A DNA stretch of 64,000 bases from the NCBI GenBank assembly GCA_023443315.1, contig JAEZVA010000057.1, positions 1 through 64,000 on the forward strand, in the 5' to 3' direction. This stretch comes from Bacillota bacterium. GTDB taxonomy: Bacteria; Bacillota; Clostridia; Oscillospirales; Ruminococcaceae. The notes beneath the pieces were generated by a model, which had not been told where the DNA came from, searched no databases, and worked only from the letters and a program-made list of their open reading frames with translations. Position numbers and translations under genes: made by a program. Shown piece after piece: positions 17,067 through 25,378 of the stretch. Numbering within the stretch: position 1 is the first letter of the stretch; each line of letters starts with the position of its first letter.

Positions 17067-17360
17067 ATGGAGAACAAATATGCAACTAACGCAAGGGTGT
17101 TTAAGGCGTTCTGCGACGAAAACCGACTGATGATACTCGAGATGCTGCAAGACGGGGAGCAATGCGCCTGTAAGATACTCGAGCGGCTGAATATTGTGCA
17201 GTCTACATTGTCGCACCACATGAAGATACTCGTGCAAAGCGGTGTTGTCTCTGCCCGTAAGGACGGCAAATGGACGCATTATTCCCTGTCTGAGGAGGGC
17301 ACGCGGTACGCGAAGGAGCTGCTCGGTGAATTGACAGCCATAAACGTAAAGGGTGATTGA
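17067..17360 (+). CDS. ArsR/SmtB-family metal-responsive repressor
   Basis: A 97-residue winged-helix repressor. The recognition helix region reads QSTLSHHMKILVQSGVV, and the wing is RKDGKWTHYSL. EQCACKILE is the place of the metal-binding CxC of ArsR/CadC-type sensors, so arsenite, antimonite or a thiophilic metal is the likely inducer. AGGAAAGG lies 13 bases before this ATG; a TTG at 17058 would add three residues. It precedes the permease genes and should repress the whole cassette. Confidence 0.88.
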   Translation: MENKYATNARVFKAFCDENRLMILEMLQDGEQCACKILERLNIVQSTLSHHMKILVQSGVVSARKDGKWTHYSLSEEGTRYAKELLGELTAINVKGD

Positions 17361-17362
17361 AT

Positions 17363-18379
17363 ATGCAGGTGATACGTACCATATGGGACTTTTTTCAGAA
17401 TCAGATACTCGGTATGCAGTGGCTTAACGAGCTGGTCGGTTACGGGGTATCGGCGGTCGGGTTTGACACGAATGGTTGGCTGGGTGGCGGCATTCAGTTT
17501 TTTATCTACGACGTGATAAAGATCTTTGTTCTGCTTTCTGTGCTGATTTTTATCATCTCATACATACAAAGCCATTTTCCGCCCGAGCGGACGAAAAAGA
17601 TTCTGGGGCGGTTTCATGGGGTGGCTGCCAACACACTTGCCGCGCTGCTGGGCACCGTAACCCCCTTTTGCTCCTGCTCCTCTATTCCGCTGTTTATCGG
17701 CTTTTCCAGTGCGGGCTTGCCGGTGGGGGTCACCTTCTCGTTTCTCATCTCGTCCCCGCTGGTGGATCTCGGCTCTTTGATCCTGTTGATGAGTATCTTC
17801 GGTGCAAGGGTAGCGGTTGCCTATGTGGTGGTCGGGCTGGTTCTGGCGGTCATCGGCGGGTCGCTGATTGAAAGGTTTGGCATGGAGCGGTATGTAGAGG
17901 AGTTTATAAAGTCGGCAGGCTCGGTGGAGATTGACGCGCCCGAGTTAACGCGTAAAGACCGGCTGGTCTATGCCCGCGATCAGGTAAAGGCGACGGTAAA
18001 AAAGGTCGCACCCTATATCCTAGTGGGCGTTGGCATTGGCGCACTGATACACAACCTTATACCCGAAGCGTGGGTGGTGTCTGCGCTGGGCAGCGGCAAC
18101 CCGTTCTCGGTTATCCTTGCCACGCTGGTGGGTGTGCCGATGTATGCCGACATCTTCGGAACCATCCCCGTTGCCGAAAGCCTGTTTACAAAGGGCGCGG
18201 GGCTTGGCACCATCCTTTCCTTTATGATGGCGGTAACCGCGCTCAGTCTGCCTTCGATGATTATGCTCCGTAAGGCGGTAAAGCCAAGGCTGCTAACGGT
18301 TTTTATCGGCATTGTTGTACTGGGGATTATTATTATCGGGTATCTGTTCAATGCGTTCGGGTATTTGCTGATTGGGTGA
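17363..18379 (+). CDS. ArsP/SO_0444-type permease (metal(loid) efflux)
   Basis: A 338-residue membrane protein with about eight to ten helices. TPFCSCSSIPLFIGF is the cysteine motif of the ArsP-type permease family (formerly DUF318), which exports trivalent organoarsenicals or other soft metals. A second conserved part is GVPMYADIFGTIPV. The ATG at 17363 is used because GGGTGA precedes it; the stop of arsR lies directly upstream. A cytosolic loop lies at about 180-220. Confidence 0.85.
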   Translation: MQVIRTIWDFFQNQILGMQWLNELVGYGVSAVGFDTNGWLGGGIQFFIYDVIKIFVLLSVLIFIISYIQSHFPPERTKKILGRFHGVAANTLAALLGTVTPFCSCSSIPLFIGFSSAGLPVGVTFSFLISSPLVDLGSLILLMSIFGARVAVAYVVVGLVLAVIGGSLIERFGMERYVEEFIKSAGSVEIDAPELTRKDRLVYARDQVKATVKKVAPYILVGVGIGALIHNLIPEAWVVSALGSGNPFSVILATLVGVPMYADIFGTIPVAESLFTKGAGLGTILSFMMAVTALSLPSMIMLRKAVKPRLLTVFIGIVVLGIIIIGYLFNAFGYLLIG

Positions 18380-18389
18380 GGGCATAAGA

Positions 18390-18869
18390 ATGAGTAACTA
18401 TATCTTATACGGCGTCACAGCCGTTTTGCTCGTGCTGTCTTTTATAAAAGATAAAGAAAAAACAAAACGCTCACTGAAAAAGGCGTGGAAATCCTTTGAG
18501 AACATCCTGCCCGAGCTATTGGTTGTTCTGCTGCTGGTGGGGCTGCTGCTTGCGGTGCTAAACACCGAGCTGATATCCAAAATTATCGGGGCGGATTCGG
18601 GCTGGCTTGGCGTGTTGCTTGCGGCAATCACGGGTGCGGTTACCCTGATACCGGGGTTTGTGGCATTCCCGACGGCGGCAATGCTACTGCAGGGCGGGGC
18701 GGGCTATATGCAGATTGGCGCGTTTGTTTCGACCTTGATGATGGTCGGCATCGTTACTCTGCCGGTGGAGATTAAATACTTCGGCAAAAGGGTAGCGGTG
18801 CTTAGGAATGGGTTTGCGTTTGCCTTTTCATTCCTTGTAGCGTATGTAATCGGATTGGTGGTCGGTTAG
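18390..18869 (+). CDS. Half-size permease A
   Basis: A 159-residue membrane protein with about four helices. It resembles one half of the ArsP-type permease: ENILPELLVVLLLVG, then IPGFVAFPTAAMLLQGGAGYMQIGAF. The ATG at 18390 follows GTGAGGG. The gene ends 2 bases before the next half-size permease gene, so the two probably assemble as a pair that mimics a full-length carrier. The cysteine motif of the full-size protein is absent. Confidence 0.75.
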   Translation: MSNYILYGVTAVLLVLSFIKDKEKTKRSLKKAWKSFENILPELLVVLLLVGLLLAVLNTELISKIIGADSGWLGVLLAAITGAVTLIPGFVAFPTAAMLLQGGAGYMQIGAFVSTLMMVGIVTLPVEIKYFGKRVAVLRNGFAFAFSFLVAYVIGLVVG

Positions 18870-18871
18870 AG

Positions 18872-19408
18872 GTGAAGGCTGTATTAAAACGATATCGGGT
18901 GTTTTTGGTTGTGGCGGTGGCGTTTGCCGTACTGACGGTGATAAACAGGGAACTGGGGTTCAAGGCCCTTAGCATTACCGCCTTTTCGGTAAAGGAGATG
19001 CTGCTTGTCATCCCGCCCATCTTTGTGCTACTAGGGCTATTGGATGTATGGGTGCCGCGGGAGACCATGATGAAGTATATGGGCAAGGATTCGGGCATCA
19101 AGGGTGTTGTGCTTTCCATTATTATCGGCTCGGTTGCGGCGGGACCCTTATACGGGGCGTTCCCCGTTGCGACGGTGTTTATGAAAAAGGGTGTTAAATT
19201 CAGCAACATCTTAATCTTTATCGGCGCGTGGTCCACCACCAAGATACCGATGTTCTTGTTTGAGCTTACCTCCCTTGGCGCACAGTTTGCCATAACAAGG
19301 CTGCTGATTGATATCCCCGGTATTATTCTTATCGCGATTATACTATCTAAGCTTATCCCCAAAAAAGAGGTCGAGAAGCTGTATGAGAACGCCAAAACGA
19401 TAGAATAG
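18872..19408 (+). CDS. Half-size permease B
   Basis: A 178-residue membrane protein with four or five helices and a GTG start, 2 bases after permease A. The central motif AAGPLYGAFPVATVFMKKG corresponds to the conserved loop in the other half. There is no cysteine pair. Translation is probably coupled to the gene before it. Role: metal(loid) or thiol-compound transport by context. Confidence 0.75.
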   Translation: MKAVLKRYRVFLVVAVAFAVLTVINRELGFKALSITAFSVKEMLLVIPPIFVLLGLLDVWVPRETMMKYMGKDSGIKGVVLSIIIGSVAAGPLYGAFPVATVFMKKGVKFSNILIFIGAWSTTKIPMFLFELTSLGAQFAITRLLIDIPGIILIAIILSKLIPKKEVEKLYENAKTIE

Positions 19409-19480
19409 GCGGCGCACTGAGCCGCACTCATGCAACATTCTCTTAAACTACATAACGAATTAAAGTGGAGGATGAAATCA

Positions 19481-19924
19481 ATGGATTACAAGCAAAAAGC
19501 ACAAGAGTATTTTGGAAACGGGTTTAACTGCGCACAATCGGTGCTCGCCCCTTTTGCCGAGGAGCTGGGGATTTCGGAGGAGCTTGCGCTCAAAGTCGCG
19601 TCCTCGTTTGGTGGCGGGGCAAGGTGCGGTCAGCTATGCGGCGCGGTTTCGGGCGCGCTGATGGCGCTTGGGCTTAAGCACGGGCATTACCATACGGGCG
19701 ACATGGAAGAAAAGGCAAAGGCCGGTGCGCGTGCCATAGAGTTTAACAAGCGTTTTTGTGAGCGCAACGGCTCTGTAGTGTGCAAGGAGTTACTGGGCAA
19801 CGATCCCTCTGTACCCGAACAGCATGAAATACTCAAGGAGCAGGGATTATTCCAAACCGTTTGCCCCAAACTAGTCTGTAACGCAACGGAGATTGTTGAA
19901 GAGATGATTTTTAAGGGAGAATGA
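19481..19924 (+). CDS. C-GCAxxG-C-C family protein
   Basis: A 147-residue soluble protein with the cysteine pattern of the C_GCAxxG_C_C family: FNCAQSVL, GGGARCGQLCGAVSGAL, RFCERNGSVVCKELLG and TVCPKLVCNA. The family is thought to be redox-active or metal-binding, but its reaction is unknown. The ATG at 19481 has GTGGAGGATG upstream; 17 earlier codons lack an SD. It sits between the permeases and the thioredoxin-like gene, consistent with thiol-based metal handling. Confidence 0.85.
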   Translation: MDYKQKAQEYFGNGFNCAQSVLAPFAEELGISEELALKVASSFGGGARCGQLCGAVSGALMALGLKHGHYHTGDMEEKAKAGARAIEFNKRFCERNGSVVCKELLGNDPSVPEQHEILKEQGLFQTVCPKLVCNATEIVEEMIFKGE

Positions 19925-19927
19925 CTA

Positions 19928-20278
19928 ATGGGTCTATTCGGTAAGAAAAAAGAACAGCCGGCAGCCTGCGGCTGTCAGGGCAAAAACGCAGAACAGGCAG
20001 CGGCGGGTACGCCAAAGGATGATGCACAATCAGCAGTCGTAAAAGTTTTGGGCTCTGGCTGTAAAAAGTGCAATGAGCTGGAGGCAAACGCAAGGCTTGC
20101 GCTCACACAGCTAGGCATGGAACCCGCCATCGAGCATGTGACCGATTTTGCGCAGATTGCCGCCTATGGCGTGATGACCACCCCCGCGCTGATTGTGAAC
20201 AACAAGGTCGTGGCGTACGGCAGGGTGTTAAAAACCGACGAGATTGTGGCAATTCTACAAAAGGAAGTAAGCCAATAG
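19928..20278 (+). CDS. Small thioredoxin-like protein
   Basis: A 116-residue protein. Residues 35-116 form a thioredoxin fold with GSGCKKCNELEANA as the redox CxxC and the cis-proline in VMTTPALIVNN. The N-terminal 35 residues are a Lys/Ala/Gln-rich extension with CGC, which could bind a metal. This thioredoxin_3 class is often found beside ArsP-type permeases and may reduce the metal(loid) or the carrier. It ends the cassette. Confidence 0.85.
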   Translation: MGLFGKKKEQPAACGCQGKNAEQAAAGTPKDDAQSAVVKVLGSGCKKCNELEANARLALTQLGMEPAIEHVTDFAQIAAYGVMTTPALIVNNKVVAYGRVLKTDEIVAILQKEVSQ

Positions 20279-20299
20279 GTGCTTAAAGATTAAATGGTC

Positions 20300-20342
20300 G
20301 GAGTATCTGTGGGCGGGGCGTTTGCCGCATTAGGGGATACTC
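20300..20342. repeat. Inverted repeat downstream of the metal cassette
   Basis: GAGTATC and GATACTC flank a G-rich centre. It may fold as a hairpin at the 3' end of the cassette mRNA. There is no U-run, so its role is unclear. Confidence 0.35.
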
Positions 20343-20381
20343 AACGAAATCGCCTACAACTCGCTTATCACGCACAAAACA

Positions 20382-20414
20382 AAAACCCCACAAACCTGAT
20401 GGTTGTGGGGTTTT
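20382..20414. terminator. Bidirectional terminator
   Basis: AAAACCCCACAA (20382-20393) pairs with TTGTGGGGTTTT (20403-20414). It can end the plus-strand metal cassette and the minus-strand tRNA. Confidence 0.85.
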
Positions 20415-20418
20415 CTAA

Positions 20419-20495
<77 letters not shown>

Positions 20496-20627
20496 ATATA
20501 TTGTATGCGCTATCTCCAAACCTTAGAACCGTCTGCTGTTCAGAGTGCCCTATTATAATATCACAGGGGTTTTGTTATGTCAAGCACTTTTTAGAGAATC
20601 ATTCTCAAAACCGATTGTGGGTGCTTC

Positions 20628-21056
20628 CTATTGCTTCTTTTTAAAGATAACTAGCTTGCTTAGGATGTAGTTAACGATGATGACAAGGATGTTGGACAGC
20701 ACCTTAATTACCATGTCATTAAACCTCAGTATGTCCACAAACAGGTACATAATACCCATGTCAAGCGCGCCGGAAAACAGCCGCGCGCCCAAGAATAACA
20801 TAAACTCCTTGAGTACCAAGGCGGCGGCGAGAGATTTGCTGTCAAACACAAATAGTTTATTGGTCACAAACGCAAACAGCACCGAAATAAGCCACGCAAG
20901 GGCGTTGGCGACCATAAAATCGACCGAAAACACGCTCGTTAGTAGCCAGTATGAACCGATGTTGATTAATGTGGTCAGTCCGCCGAAGACGAGGTAGAGT
21001 ATCGTTTCGCGGTATTTTTGAAATAATGATAAGAGCTTGTCGTACAGATTGTGCAT
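20628..21056 (-). CDS. GtrA-like membrane protein
   Basis: A 142-residue protein with four helices, family GtrA. Motifs: YLVFGGLTTLINIGSYWLL, then ALAWLISVLFAFVTNKLFVF and a C-terminal NYILSKLVIFKKK. GtrA-type proteins are thought to move lipid-linked sugars across the membrane. The start at 21056 has GGGAAGG 8 bases upstream; 15 earlier codons have no SD. An extended -10 (TGC-TATAAT, minus strand) lies at 21110-21115. The rest of the 21057-21396 gap holds only divergent promoters. Confidence 0.85.
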   Translation of the reverse strand: MHNLYDKLLSLFQKYRETILYLVFGGLTTLINIGSYWLLTSVFSVDFMVANALAWLISVLFAFVTNKLFVFDSKSLAAALVLKEFMLFLGARLFSGALDMGIMYLFVDILRFNDMVIKVLSNILVIIVNYILSKLVIFKKKQ

Positions 21057-21259
21057 GGTTATGACCTTCCCTTTACAGCCCAAAGCGCCTAAAAGCGCCA
21101 AACGCCATGATTATAGCAGTGCGGTTTTGTCGCAGAAAATGTTGTAATCCGTCCCTTACCTGTGCTGCTGTACAGCCACTAGTTTTACCGTCCGCCAGCG
21201 GGACTGTATTATTCTAGCACATCATAAGGACAGAATAAACAAAAATACGAAAAAATTAG

Positions 21260-21288
21260 TTGGAAAATACGGTGGGATACGATATACT
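21260..21288 (+). promoter_or_regulatory. Promoter of the lipid kinase gene
   Basis: TTGGAA (21260-21265) and TATACT (21283-21288) spaced by 17 bp, about 100 bases before the GTG start. Confidence 0.6.
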
Positions 21289-21396
21289 TATTTCATTACA
21301 AATAACATGGGCTACCACCTATGCTGTGCAAAACAACGACTAATTTATTGCATGCGTGGTAAAGTAATTCGTATAAACAACGGGAGGTACCGGGGT

Positions 21397-22356
21397 GTGA
21401 AACATATCTTTATCGTTAATCCCGTCGCGGGCAAAGGGCGGCACGTCGCACCGCTTACCGCACAGATCGAGGCGATCTGCAAGGAAAAAGGTGCGGATTA
21501 TGAGATTTATCTCACAACCTGTGTGGGCGACGCAACCGAATATGTGAAAAAGCAAAGCGATACCGGCACAGAGCTGCGGTTTTATGCCTGCGGCGGTGAT
21601 GGAACATTGGGCGAAGTGGCGCGGGGCGCTTACGGATACCCCAACGTTCAGGTCGCGGTTATCCCTTGTGGGTCGGGTAACGATTTTGTGCGTAGTTTCC
21701 CCGGTGTGCCGTTTCATGACATTGCAGCACAGCTTGCGGGGGATGCAAGAAGGATTGACCTGATTCAAACAAGTGGAGGGATGTGCATCAACCTATGCTC
21801 GGTCGGGTTTGACTCCGCCGTCGCCATGAGCATGTCGCGTTACAAAACACTGCCGTTTGTCACGGGCAGTATGGCGTATATCATCGCCATCGGGGAACGG
21901 CTTTTTAAACGCTTCTCCAGCGTGATGAAGATTACAGTGGACGACGAAACGATGCCCGAAGGCGAGTATGTTATTGGGGTATGCGGTAACGGACGTTGCT
22001 ACGGCGGCGGCTTTGCGGCTGCACCCCGTGCTAGTCTGGAGGATGGGCTGCTTGAGATTGTGTTTGTAAAACGCATTTCACGTCTGCGGTTTTTTACGAT
22101 GATTGGCAAGTATAAAAAGGGTCTGCATCTTGATGAGCCCGCCTTTGCGGATGTGATTACCTATCGGCGCGCCAAAGCCATTACCATTGTATCCCCCCAT
22201 CCTGTGGTGGTCAACTACGATGGCGAGTGCGAGCTGACACACGGCATGCATGCAGAGATTATCCCCAAGGCGCTCCTGTTTTCGGTGCCGCTTGCGCACG
22301 AAAAGACACCGCAGGTCGCTCCCGCGCGCTCGATTCGAGTAAAGGGAATCGGCTAG
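21397..22356 (+). CDS. Diacylglycerol kinase-like lipid kinase (YegS/DgkB family)
   Basis: A 319-residue cytosolic lipid kinase. The catalytic domain begins FIVNPVAGKG, with the nucleotide motif YACGGDGTLGEVARG and PCGSGNDFVRSF. The C-terminal domain carries VGVCGNGRCYGGGF and DGLLEIVFV. It would phosphorylate diacylglycerol or a related lipid. The GTG start at 21397 is chosen for its GGGAGG 9 bases upstream; an earlier in-frame ATG at 21307 would add 30 atypical residues. Confidence 0.88.
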   Translation: MKHIFIVNPVAGKGRHVAPLTAQIEAICKEKGADYEIYLTTCVGDATEYVKKQSDTGTELRFYACGGDGTLGEVARGAYGYPNVQVAVIPCGSGNDFVRSFPGVPFHDIAAQLAGDARRIDLIQTSGGMCINLCSVGFDSAVAMSMSRYKTLPFVTGSMAYIIAIGERLFKRFSSVMKITVDDETMPEGEYVIGVCGNGRCYGGGFAAAPRASLEDGLLEIVFVKRISRLRFFTMIGKYKKGLHLDEPAFADVITYRRAKAITIVSPHPVVVNYDGECELTHGMHAEIIPKALLFSVPLAHEKTPQVAPARSIRVKGIG

Positions 22357-22380
22357 ATGTTGTAATATTATGTAAATCTA

Positions 22381-22425
22381 GGTCATTGGGAACAGCAAAT
22401 TTATTCCCAATGACCTTAATATTTT
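22381..22425 (+). terminator. Terminator after the lipid kinase gene
   Basis: GGTCATTGGGAA (22381-22392) pairs with TTCCCAATGACC (22404-22415), followed by TTAATATTTTTT. Confidence 0.9.
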
Positions 22426-22466
22426 TTAACATTTTGTTAAAAATAAGCGAGGGGGATAATCTCCCC

Positions 22467-22494
22467 TTGATTTTTGTGAAAAATAAGCTACAAT
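22467..22494 (+). promoter_or_regulatory. groES-groEL promoter
   Basis: TTGATT (22467-22472) and TACAAT (22489-22494), 16-bp spacer. The CIRCE operator begins 10 bases downstream. Confidence 0.75.
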
Positions 22495-22503
22495 AGAACT
22501 TGG

Positions 22504-22530
22504 TTAGCACTCAGAGCATTTGAGTGCTAA
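22504..22530. promoter_or_regulatory. CIRCE operator (HrcA binding site)
   Basis: A perfect TTAGCACTC-N9-GAGTGCTAA. It overlaps the expected transcription start, so HrcA should repress groES-groEL and release it on heat shock. hrcA itself is not in this window. Confidence 0.97.
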
Positions 22531-22624
22531 AATTAGCACACACCGCGTTCTGTGCCGATGCGGAAGTACATGCCGCGCGACAGAACCGCGGGAAAATACA
22601 TTTTTTTGATTGGGAGGAATAGAG

Positions 22625-22909
22625 ATGACTGTGAAACCTCTTGCCGACAGAGTGGTACTCAAGATGGTTGAGGCGGAAGAGACCACCAAAAGCGGAATCA
22701 TCCTGACGGGCGCCGCCAAGGAGAAACCCCAGATTGCGGAGGTAATTGCCGTAGGGCCCGGCGGTCTTGTTGACGGAAAGGAAGTTACCATGTACGTGGT
22801 ACCTGGCAACAAGGTGATTACCAGCAAGTATTCCGGCACCGAGGTGAAGGTTGACGGCGAAGAGTATGTAATCGTTCGTCAGTCCGACATTCTGGCGGTT
22901 GTGGAATAA
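22625..22909 (+). CDS. groES: Co-chaperonin GroES
   Basis: A 94-residue GroES of normal length. It starts MTVKPLADRVV and contains the mobile-loop region EETTKSGIILTGAAKEKPQ, ending SDILAVVE. It caps the GroEL ring and governs release of folded substrate. The ATG at 22625 follows GGGAGG; five upstream codons are not needed. It lies 45 bases before groEL and is under CIRCE control. Confidence 0.97.
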   Translation: MTVKPLADRVVLKMVEAEETTKSGIILTGAAKEKPQIAEVIAVGPGGLVDGKEVTMYVVPGNKVITSKYSGTEVKVDGEEYVIVRQSDILAVVE

Positions 22910-22954
22910 GAAACAACATGTAACTCTATTAACTATAATAAGGGGGCATATGCC

Positions 22955-24580
22955 ATGGCTAAGCAAATTGCATACGGCGAGGAAGCAAGAAAATCGTTGC
23001 AGATTGGTCTTGATAAGCTTGCTGATACCGTTAAAATCACACTGGGTCCCAAGGGACGCAACGTAGTGCTGGATAAAAAATTCGGTGCGCCGCTTATCAC
23101 TAACGACGGCGTGACCATCGCAAAAGAGATTGAACTTGAGGATGCCTTTGAGAACATGGGCGCGCAGCTTGTTAAAGAGGTTGCCACCAAAACCAACGAT
23201 GCTGCCGGCGACGGCACCACCACCGCCACCCTACTTGCGCAGGCGCTGGTACGTGAGGGCATGAAGAACGTTGCGGCGGGCGCAAACCCCATGGTGCTCA
23301 AAAAGGGCATTCAGAAGGCGGTTGACACTGCAGTCGAGAGCGTTATCGCAAACTCCAAGAAGGTGGGCAACAGCGAGGATATCGCACGTGTTGCCACTGT
23401 TTCTGCCGGAGATGAGTCGATTGGCAAGCTGATTGCCGACGCGATGGAGAAGGTAACCGCCGACGGCGTTATCACCATCGAAGAGAGCAAGACTGCCGAG
23501 ACCTACAGCGAGGTTGTAGAGGGCATGCAGTTTGACCGCGGATACATCACCCCTTACATGGTGACCGACGCGGATAAGATGGAGGCAGTCATCGACGACG
23601 CCTACATCCTGATAACCGATAAGAAGCTCGCCTCCATTCAGGAGATTCTGCCCCTGCTTGAGCAGATTGTTCAGTCGGGCAAAAAGCTTGTAATCATTGC
23701 CGAGGATGTAGAGGGCGAGGCATTGTCCACCCTGATCGTCAACAAGCTGCGCGGTACCTTTACCTGCGTTGCGATTAAGGCACCCGGCTTTGGCGACAGA
23801 AGAAAAGAGATGCTGCGAGACATCGCCATCCTCACCGGCGGCGAGGTTATTAGCGACGAGCTCGGTCTTGACCTGAAAGAGGCGCAGGTAACCCAGCTTG
23901 GTCGTGCGCGTCAGGTTGTTGTACAGAAGGAAAACACCATCATCGTTGACGGCGCGGGCAGCAAGGACGACATCAAGGCACGCGTGAACCAGATTAAGGG
24001 ACAGATTGAGATTACCACCTCCGACTTTGACCGTGAGAAGCTGCAGGAGCGTCTTGCCAAGCTTTCGGGCGGTGTTGCCGTTATCAAGGTGGGCGCCGCT
24101 ACCGAGATCGAGATGAAGGAAAAGAAGATGCGCATCGAGGACGCGCTCTCCGCTACCAAGGCAGCGGTTGCCGAGGGTATTGTAGCGGGCGGCGGTATCG
24201 CACTCATCAATGCCATTCCCGCGGTGAAGAAGATCGTTGACGCCTGCGAGGGCGACGAGAAGACTGGTGCGAAGATCGTACTGCGCTCACTCGAAGAGCC
24301 GCTGCGCCAGATCGCTGAAAACGCAGGACTTGAGGGCTCTGTTATCGTGGATAAGGTACTAGCAGCAAACAAGCCCGGCTACGGCTTTGACGCATACAAC
24401 GAGACCTACGGCGACATGATTGCAAGCGGCATCGTTGACCCGACCAAGGTAACCAGAAGCGCATTGCAGAACGCCGCGAGCGCTGCCGCAATGATTCTGA
24501 CCACCGAGTCGCTGGTTGCCGACAAGCCCGAGGAACACCCCGCACCCGCTCCCAACCCTGGTATGGGCGGAATGTACTAA
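22955..24580 (+). CDS. groEL: Chaperonin GroEL
   Basis: A 541-residue chaperonin of full length. It begins MAKQIAYGEEARKSL, with ITLGPKGRNVVLD and the nucleotide-binding AGDGTTTATLLAQAL. The C-terminus is a short GMGGMY tail. It forms the 14-mer that folds proteins with GroES. AAGGGGG precedes the ATG. A hairpin terminator follows. Confidence 0.98.
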   Translation: MAKQIAYGEEARKSLQIGLDKLADTVKITLGPKGRNVVLDKKFGAPLITNDGVTIAKEIELEDAFENMGAQLVKEVATKTNDAAGDGTTTATLLAQALVREGMKNVAAGANPMVLKKGIQKAVDTAVESVIANSKKVGNSEDIARVATVSAGDESIGKLIADAMEKVTADGVITIEESKTAETYSEVVEGMQFDRGYITPYMVTDADKMEAVIDDAYILITDKKLASIQEILPLLEQIVQSGKKLVIIAEDVEGEALSTLIVNKLRGTFTCVAIKAPGFGDRRKEMLRDIAILTGGEVISDELGLDLKEAQVTQLGRARQVVVQKENTIIVDGAGSKDDIKARVNQIKGQIEITTSDFDREKLQERLAKLSGGVAVIKVGAATEIEMKEKKMRIEDALSATKAAVAEGIVAGGGIALINAIPAVKKIVDACEGDEKTGAKIVLRSLEEPLRQIAENAGLEGSVIVDKVLAANKPGYGFDAYNETYGDMIASGIVDPTKVTRSALQNAASAAAMILTTESLVADKPEEHPAPAPNPGMGGMY

Positions 24581-24620
24581 TTTAGAACACAGGTTTTAGA
24601 GGATAGAATACAGAGATTGA

Positions 24621-24650
24621 GGGGCGCGCCATGTCGGTGCGCCCCTTTCC
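24621..24650 (+). terminator. groESL terminator
   Basis: GGGGCGC (24621-24627) pairs with GCGCCCC (24639-24645), followed by TTTCCTTTG. Confidence 0.75.
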
Positions 24651-24677
24651 TTTGACCCCGCGTTCGTATTTTGTTCA

Positions 24678-24705
24678 TTGTTTACAATGTAAAATGTGTT
24701 ATAAT
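24678..24705 (+). promoter_or_regulatory. nfeD promoter with internal palindrome
   Basis: TTGTTT (24678-24683) and TATAAT (24700-24705), 16-bp spacer, with TG one base before the -10. Between them lies a perfect palindrome, TTTACA-A-TGTAAA (24681-24693), that could be a repressor site. The same half-sites occur around the vanW promoter. Confidence 0.6.
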
Positions 24706-24856
24706 ATAGTCAATAACTGATAATCGCGTGCACTACATAATAAGGCTTTGTTGTTATTGTTTGGAATAATACGTGGTTGTGGTTATTATAATTGTTAGGT
24801 ACTTGGTTTGTCGCTATTTCAGGGAACAGCGGCAGTAAGAAAGGGGTTTTTGCATC

Positions 24857-25297
24857 ATGCTGGAATATGCTCCGCTTTGGTGGCTTATTGCAATTGTTTT
24901 GTTCTGCGTGGGCGAGGCAGCCACAGTACAGCTTATCTTTATTTGGTTTGGCGCGGGTTCGTTGCTATCGCTCATCGCCTCGTTGCTTGGTGTGCCCGTC
25001 CCGATTCAACTGATTATCTTTTTTGTAACCAGCGCGGCTTTGCTGCTTTTTACGCGTCCGTTTGCCAAAAAACTGCTGGGAGTGCGAAAAACCGCGACCA
25101 ACGCCGATATGGTAGTGGGCAAAATCGGTCTTGTGCAGGAAACGGTGGATAATGTGCGCCAAACCGGAAGGGTGTACGTCAACGGTCTGTCGTGGGCGGC
25201 GCGCAGCGAAGAAGGCACGGAGCTTGCAGAGGGGCAGAAGGTTTTAGTTACACGCATCGAGGGCGTAAAGGTATACGTGCTGCCGACAAACGAATAG
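24857..25297 (+). CDS. NfeD-like membrane protein
   Basis: A 146-residue protein. Two or three hydrophobic helices fill residues 8-70, and a soluble OB-fold domain covers about 85-146, with VGKIGLVQETVDN and GRVYVNGLSWAARSEEG, the NfeD C-terminal signature. The short form (NfeD1b-like) lacks the ClpP-like protease domain. It forms a membrane complex with the SPFH protein encoded just downstream. AAAGGGG precedes the start. Confidence 0.88.
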   Translation: MLEYAPLWWLIAIVLFCVGEAATVQLIFIWFGAGSLLSLIASLLGVPVPIQLIIFFVTSAALLLFTRPFAKKLLGVRKTATNADMVVGKIGLVQETVDNVRQTGRVYVNGLSWAARSEEGTELAEGQKVLVTRIEGVKVYVLPTNE

Positions 25298-25378
25298 ACC
25301 CCTTCCCCTGGGAGGAAAGACACCCGTGGGTAATATAAAATGTAAAATGCCGGATACCGGCGGAAATGGAGCGTGTTT

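Noticed and set aside
18802..19431. A 209-codon minus-strand frame opposite half-size permease B
   Set aside because: Ser/Thr-rich mirror of a hydrophobic gene, no SD, while the plus strand has a clear membrane protein.
24808..25152. A 114-codon plus-strand frame overlapping the NfeD-like gene
   Set aside because: Runs in another frame over the NfeD gene, whose helices and C-terminal signature are clear.
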